64,000 nt of DNA from CAYSCX01 sp964429575. GTDB taxonomy: Bacteria; Desulfobacterota; Binatia; Binatales; Binataceae. Positions within the stretch are counted from its first letter, which is position 1, and each line of letters begins with the position of its first letter. Positions 60,136-64,000 of the stretch are shown one piece after another. A program made the position numbers and the translations under genes. The stretch is taken from contig CAYSCX010000008.1 in NCBI GenBank assembly GCA_964429575.1, forward strand, positions 1 through 64,000. The letters are read 5' to 3'. The notes beneath the pieces are model-generated. The model searched no databases and had not been told where the DNA came from. It saw only the letters and a program-made list of their open reading frames with translations.

Positions 60136-61521
60136 CTATGACCAGTGGCGCAGGGTGGCGCCGCGGTAGCGCATGCGCGGACGGATGAGGCGGTTGTCGG
60201 CGTATTGCTCAAGGCTGTGAGCAATCCAACCCGCGGTGCGTCCAATGGCGAAAATCGCGGCCGGAAGCCCGCTCTCGAATCCGAGCATCCTGGTGCACAC
60301 GGTTAAATAGAAGTCGAGATTGGGGCGCAGGCGTTCCTGTTTCCACTCGGTTTCCTCAACCTTGTGCGCGATCTCCAGGAGCTTGCGCCCTCGATGGCTC
60401 GCGATTCGCTCAGCGTTTACCCTGAGCAACACCGCGCGCGGATCGCCCGCTGGATAGATCGCGTGGCCGAATCCGGGCGCAAGCTGCTGCTTTGCGCTGA
60501 ATTGATCGAGGCAAGCGCCGACGCGAGCGCCGCCGACCAACTCATCGAGCATCGCTTCAATTCGGTCGCACGCGCCGCCGTGAATCGGACCGGATAGCGT
60601 GCAAAGGGCGGCAAGGACCGATGCGTACAGATCCGCGCCGGTGCTCGCGACCACGCGCGCGGCGAACGTCGATGCGTTCAGCTCATGCTCCGCGCACGCG
60701 ATGAGCACACGGTCGAGCGCCTCGACCTCCCAGTCCGATGCATTGCTCGCCGCCAGCATTTGCAACAATCGCGGCGCCATCGCGGCGGCCTGCGCGATGC
60801 GTCCGAGCGGGCGCGGCGCCAGAGCGAGAGGCAGGATGCTGATGATCACACGTGCGCGCTGTTGGCGCGTGAGGCTGGTGTGACGCAGATCCCACGCGGC
60901 GAGACTCGGCACCGCAGCGGCAAGCCGAAGCAGCGCAGGCGCGTCGCGGCCCACCGCAGCGAGCGCGCTCGCGACCGGAGCCGGCATGCGGGCCGCGCCA
61001 ATTTCCGCGCGAAGTGCGGCAACCTCATCCGGCGACGCCCGCTCGCCGTTCCAGAGCAGCAGGCAGACTTCCTCGAAGCTCGCGCGCTCGACGAGTTCTT
61101 CGATTGGGTAACCGCGATACGCGAGTCGTCCGTCAATGATGGAGCTGACGGCCGATTCCGCGACAATTACGCCGGGCGCGCCCGATTCGGAGGTGCGCGG
61201 CTGGGCGACGGTCACCCAGGTCGCGGCCGGCGGAAGGCTTCGCGCGCGACGACCGCGCTCCGGTGCAACCAGGCCGCGGAGCGCCTCGACGTCCGCGCGC
61301 CGGTAGAGCGCCTGGCGGCCGACCTTGCGGCGGTAGCTGCGCAACCATCCGCGACTCACGTAGGCGTAGAGAGTTCCGAGCTTGACGCCGAGCTTCCCGG
61401 CGGCCTCTATCGCGGACAGCATGCGGCCGCGGTCGGATTCGCGCATCGCCACGCCGAGATTGCGCCATCGGCCGCGCTTCGCGTCAAGCGCAGAGCGATC
61501 GGGCTTCGCTTGAATCAACAT
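60136..61521 (-). CDS. Citrate synthase family protein with N-terminal helix-turn-helix
   Basis: About 461 residues. Residues near 26-80 hold a MerR/excisionase-like HTH (MLSAIEAAGKLGVKLGTLYAYVSRGWLRSYRRKVGRQALYRRADVEAL). The rest is a citrate-synthase fold in which the three catalytic residues are retained: His in GPIHGGA, His in GFGHAIYP and Asp in NLDFYLTV. So it is both potentially catalytic and DNA-binding. The start is uncertain: ATG 61521 fits a leaderless message from a TATAGC box, and ATG 61446 is the alternative. It is divergent from a methyltransferase gene 25 bp away. Confidence 0.85.
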   Translation of the reverse strand: MLIQAKPDRSALDAKRGRWRNLGVAMRESDRGRMLSAIEAAGKLGVKLGTLYAYVSRGWLRSYRRKVGRQALYRRADVEALRGLVAPERGRRARSLPPAATWVTVAQPRTSESGAPGVIVAESAVSSIIDGRLAYRGYPIEELVERASFEEVCLLLWNGERASPDEVAALRAEIGAARMPAPVASALAAVGRDAPALLRLAAAVPSLAAWDLRHTSLTRQQRARVIISILPLALAPRPLGRIAQAAAMAPRLLQMLAASNASDWEVEALDRVLIACAEHELNASTFAARVVASTGADLYASVLAALCTLSGPIHGGACDRIEAMLDELVGGARVGACLDQFSAKQQLAPGFGHAIYPAGDPRAVLLRVNAERIASHRGRKLLEIAHKVEETEWKQERLRPNLDFYLTVCTRMLGFESGLPAAIFAIGRTAGWIAHSLEQYADNRLIRPRMRYRGATLRHWS

Positions 61522-61557
61522 ATATAAAGCTATATGCATTCGAGCCATGGACGCAAC
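61519..61557. promoter_or_regulatory. Shared AT-rich divergent promoter with CATATA...TATATG repeat
   Basis: CATATA and TATATG (61519-61524, 61531-61536) are inverted around TAAAGC in an unusually AT-rich spot. On the minus strand TTGCGT (61551-61556), 16 bp and TATAGC (61529-61534) would start the citrate synthase message at its ATG. On the plus strand a TATATG lies 10 nt before the methyltransferase ATG at 61547, with TTGAAT 15 bp upstream. A regulator, perhaps the HTH protein itself, could control both; this is inference. Confidence 0.4.
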
Positions 61558-62368
61558 CAAGAGCCGCAGTGGTGAGAAGCTTGATGCGGTGCGCGCGCTG
61601 GGGAGGCGGGCGGATTTTGGCAAGACGGCCGGTGACTACGGACGTTTTCGCGCCGGCTTTCCCGAGCAGTTCTTCGATCGGCTCGCCGCGCTCGGCATCA
61701 TTCGCGCGGGCGCCGATGCGCTGGACCTGGGCACCGGCACTGGAACGCTTGCGCGCGGACTGGCGCGGCGCGGGATGCATGTCACGGGGCTCGACAAATC
61801 TTCGGCGATGATGGACGAAGCCGCGCGCCTCGATGCCGAGACCGGAGTGTCGATTCGCTACGTCGTCGCCGAGGCCGAAGCGACCGGTCTTGCGGCTGCA
61901 AGCGTTGACTTGGTTACCGCAGGGCAGTGCTGGCATTGGTTCGACCGCGCACGTACGGCGCTTCAGGTGCGCAGGGTGTTGCGCGCCGGCGGTCGATTGG
62001 TCATCGCGCACTTCGATTGGATTCCGCTACCCGGGAGCGTCGTGGAGGCAACCGAGAATCTGATTCACGCGCACAACTCGGAATGGAACCTGTGGGGCGG
62101 CACGGGAATGTATCCGGCGTGGATGCGCGACATGGGCGCGGGCGGATTCCGCGAGCTCGAGAGCTTCAGCTTCGACGTTGACGCGATTTACACGCACGAG
62201 GCGTGGCGTGGGCGCATCCGCGCGAGCGCGGGCGTCGGGGCGAGTATGTCTCCGGAGCGGGTCGAGAAGTTCGACGCAGAACTAAGGCGCATTCTCGCAG
62301 AGCGGTTTACCGACGACCCGATGCCGGTACATCACCGCGTCTTTGCAGCGATCGGGCGAGCGCCCTAG
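61547..62368 (+). CDS. Class I SAM-dependent methyltransferase
   Basis: A 273-residue methyltransferase: an N-terminal segment FGKTAGDYGRFRAGFPEQFFDRL, motif I ALDLGTGTGTLARGLA (58-72), TGLDKSSAMM, motif IV VDLVTAGQCWHWFDRARTALQ and RRVLRAGGRLVIAHFDWIPLPG. This QCWHWF pattern belongs to the UbiE/TAM-like branch; the acceptor is unknown. Divergent from the HTH-citrate synthase gene. Its 3' end overlaps the AidB-like gene convergently by 62 nt. Confidence 0.85.
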   Translation: MDATKSRSGEKLDAVRALGRRADFGKTAGDYGRFRAGFPEQFFDRLAALGIIRAGADALDLGTGTGTLARGLARRGMHVTGLDKSSAMMDEAARLDAETGVSIRYVVAEAEATGLAAASVDLVTAGQCWHWFDRARTALQVRRVLRAGGRLVIAHFDWIPLPGSVVEATENLIHAHNSEWNLWGGTGMYPAWMRDMGAGGFRELESFSFDVDAIYTHEAWRGRIRASAGVGASMSPERVEKFDAELRRILAERFTDDPMPVHHRVFAAIGRAP

Positions 62369-64000
62369 CGGGACCGGAAATTCGCACGAGGCGCGCGGCT
62401 GCGGCGAGCGGCACGCGAGAGTCTTCGAGGAGCAGGTCAGTTGCCCGCGCTTCCCAGGCGTCGTCATCAGCAGCGACGGCGATCGGGTCTTTCGCGCTGA
62501 GGCGGTGATCCATGACCATGCGTGCAAGCAAGAGGCGCTTGCCGTTGCCGCTCATCGCGGCCTCCCACGCGAGCAGCGCGGCAGTCGCAGCATTGTAGAG
62601 GGCGCTGGCCGCGAGCCGCGCATGGCGTTCCCGGTTCGAGTCTGCGGCGACATTGGACGCGAAGCTCGTCGCGCGATCAACGAGTGCAGAGAGGCGCTCA
62701 ACGAATGCGCCAGGCAGCGCGGACGCCTGCTCGAGACGCCGCGTTAGCGCCTCGCGAAGCGTCTCATGTGCGTGCGACTTTGCTACCGCGCGTGACACCA
62801 CGTCGAGCGCGTTGATGTTGCTGGTGCCCTCCCAGAGCACGCCGAGGTGCGCGTCGCGGACCAGGCGCGCATTCACCCAATCCTCGATGTAGCCGTTGCC
62901 GCCGCGCATCTCCATCGCGCGCGTGGCGACCTCGATGTTGTCGCGGCAGGCGCGGAATTTGTAGAGCGGCGTGAGTATGCGAAGCAGTTGGGCCGAGCCT
63001 TCGTCGCCGCGATTTGCCGCCTCCATCACTTGCGCCGCAAACGCGTACATCGAAAGCGCCTGCTCAGTCGGCACCATGATCTTCATCAACTGGCGGCGCA
63101 CCAGAGGCATTTCGATGAGCGCACCGCCGAACGCGACGCGATTGCGGGCGACGACCATCGACTCATTGAGACAGCGCCGCATCATCGCGGCCGCGCGCAC
63201 GCCGTGCGATAGCCGCGACAGATTCACCTGCTCGAGCATCTGCTTGAGGCCGTTGCGCAACTCGCCAATCTGCCACGCGAACGCGCCCTCGAGCAGGATC
63301 TCGCCGCTCGCCATCGATCGCGTGCCCAGCTTGTCCTTGAGACGAACGATTCGGTAGCGATTGCGGCTGCCGTCGTCGAGACGACGCGGCATCGCGAACA
63401 AACCAAGTCCACGCGTGCCGGCCGGAGCGCCTTCGGGGCGCGCGAGAATCAGCACGATGTCGGCGTCGGCATGCGAGCAGAACCACTTGTCACCGTAGAG
63501 GCGCCATTCGCCGCCCTCGCGGCGCGCGACACTCTCGAGCGCGCCCACGTCAGAGCCGCCCGACTTCTCGGTCATGAACTGCGAGCCCTTCCAAATTGTC
63601 GAGAGGTCTTGCGAGAGGAGTTGTGGTGCGAGCCGCTCGCGAAGATCGGCATTCGCGTACTTGAGGATGACGTAGTTCGACGTGTCCGAGATACTGACCG
63701 GACACATCAGACCAAATTCGGACTGGACGAAGAGGTACTGGAAGGCGTACTTCGCGATGGGCGGTACCTTCTGCGGCCATCCGAGCACGCCGGCGCGATG
63801 GCTCATCGCGTGCATTCCGAAGTCGCCGAAGGCGATCTGCTCCATCTCGCGGTAGGCCGGATGGTACTCGATCCAATCTTCATCGCGGCCAAAGCGATCG
63901 CGCGGGTGAAGCTCGGGCGGATGCTTGTCGGCGGTGGATGCAAGTTCGTCGAGGCGCCCACCGGCCAACTCGCCCATCTGGCGAAGGTGCGGCTCCATGT
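62307..64000 (-). CDS. AidB-like acyl-CoA dehydrogenase (5' end outside window)
   Basis: At least 563 residues. HPPELHPRDRFGRDEDWIEYHPAYREM near the start aligns with E. coli AidB at about residue 65-90, so roughly 50 N-terminal residues are probably missing at the window edge, although an ATG occurs at 63998. FAD-family features follow: GLMCPVSISDTSNYVIL, FMTEKSGGSDVGALES, YGDKWFCSHADADIVLIL, MRGGNGYIEDWVNARLVRDAHLGVLWEGTSNINALDVVSRA with Glu in EGTS. AidB responds to DNA alkylation in E. coli, but many homologues are ordinary acyl-CoA/isovaleryl-CoA dehydrogenases. Confidence 0.88.
   Translation of the reverse strand, partial: MEPHLRQMGELAGGRLDELASTADKHPPELHPRDRFGRDEDWIEYHPAYREMEQIAFGDFGMHAMSHRAGVLGWPQKVPPIAKYAFQYLFVQSEFGLMCPVSISDTSNYVILKYANADLRERLAPQLLSQDLSTIWKGSQFMTEKSGGSDVGALESVARREGGEWRLYGDKWFCSHADADIVLILARPEGAPAGTRGLGLFAMPRRLDDGSRNRYRIVRLKDKLGTRSMASGEILLEGAFAWQIGELRNGLKQMLEQVNLSRLSHGVRAAAMMRRCLNESMVVARNRVAFGGALIEMPLVRRQLMKIMVPTEQALSMYAFAAQVMEAANRGDEGSAQLLRILTPLYKFRACRDNIEVATRAMEMRGGNGYIEDWVNARLVRDAHLGVLWEGTSNINALDVVSRAVAKSHAHETLREALTRRLEQASALPGAFVERLSALVDRATSFASNVAADSNRERHARLAASALYNAATAALLAWEAAMSGNGKRLLLARMVMDHRLSAKDPIAVAADDDAWEARATDLLLEDSRVPLAAAARLVRISGPARALARSLQRRGDVPASGRR

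Overview
ORGANISM. The window is GC-rich and gene-dense, with short gaps and mixed strands. No ribosomal RNA or phage structural genes are seen. The gene content suggests a free-living, aerobic or facultative Gram-negative-type heterotroph: several acyl-CoA dehydrogenases, a luciferase-like flavin oxidoreductase, a metal-dependent amidohydrolase, an NAD-dependent formate dehydrogenase of the methylotroph type, a sigma54-dependent two-component pair, GatCAB amidotransferase and Gld-type ABC genes. This mix resembles Desulfobacterota-related lineages such as Candidatus Binatota. That placement is inference from gene content only; no marker-gene phylogeny was possible. LAYOUT. 1-17217: start of a secreted-protein gene, NtrB/NtrC-like pair, thiE, NiCoT-type and MFS transporters, SH3 protein, B12-binding radical SAM protein, CDF-like protein, methyltransferase, formate dehydrogenase, DUF6178 protein, BFN-PDZ lipoprotein, rlmE and a UvrD/PcrA helicase. 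17308-29868: L,D-transpeptidase, secreted and VOC proteins, a surface-sugar trio (GT-C glycosyltransferase, DegT/StrS aminotransferase, UDP-xylose-synthase-like enzyme), SDR, lipoprotein, acyl-CoA dehydrogenase and a run of small enzymes. 29995-37815: acpS, a four-gene Gld-type ABC operon, and polA. 37858-39739: ECF sigma factor, its zinc anti-sigma factor and a secreted protein. 39740-42757: a visibly AT-richer restriction-modification island (D12-class adenine methyltransferase, PD-(D/E)XK nuclease, two unrecognised proteins) beside a broken SDR gene. 42758-55814: flavin monooxygenase, hydrolase, fabH coupled to an RRM protein, tRNA-Arg(ACG), phoU-phoB-phoR, serS-yraN and gatCAB. 55878-64000: a minus-strand catabolic block (DUF3237, acyl-CoA dehydrogenase, amidohydrolase, zinc alcohol dehydrogenase), an HTH-citrate synthase fusion divergent from a methyltransferase, and an AidB-like dehydrogenase cut by the window end. 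STRUCTURAL HIGHLIGHT. Four copies of one intergenic inverted-repeat element lie at 6054-6215, 39018-39178, 46998-47275 and 50421-50608. Their ends read CTAGCAGG..TGTTGA or close variants, and each begins with a long hairpin whose stem differs between copies by paired, compensating changes. Three copies touch or abut a stop codon. This family and the restriction-modification island are the best candidates for something undescribed. Functional links inferred from context: formate dehydrogenase and the acyl-CoA/flavin enzymes point to oxidation of C1 or organic compounds; the GT/aminotransferase/UXS trio points to pentose or amino-sugar decoration of an envelope lipid; serS, gatCAB, rlmE and acpS are core housekeeping genes. 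Start sites were chosen from Shine-Dalgarno sequences, overlaps and family length; doubtful ones are flagged.
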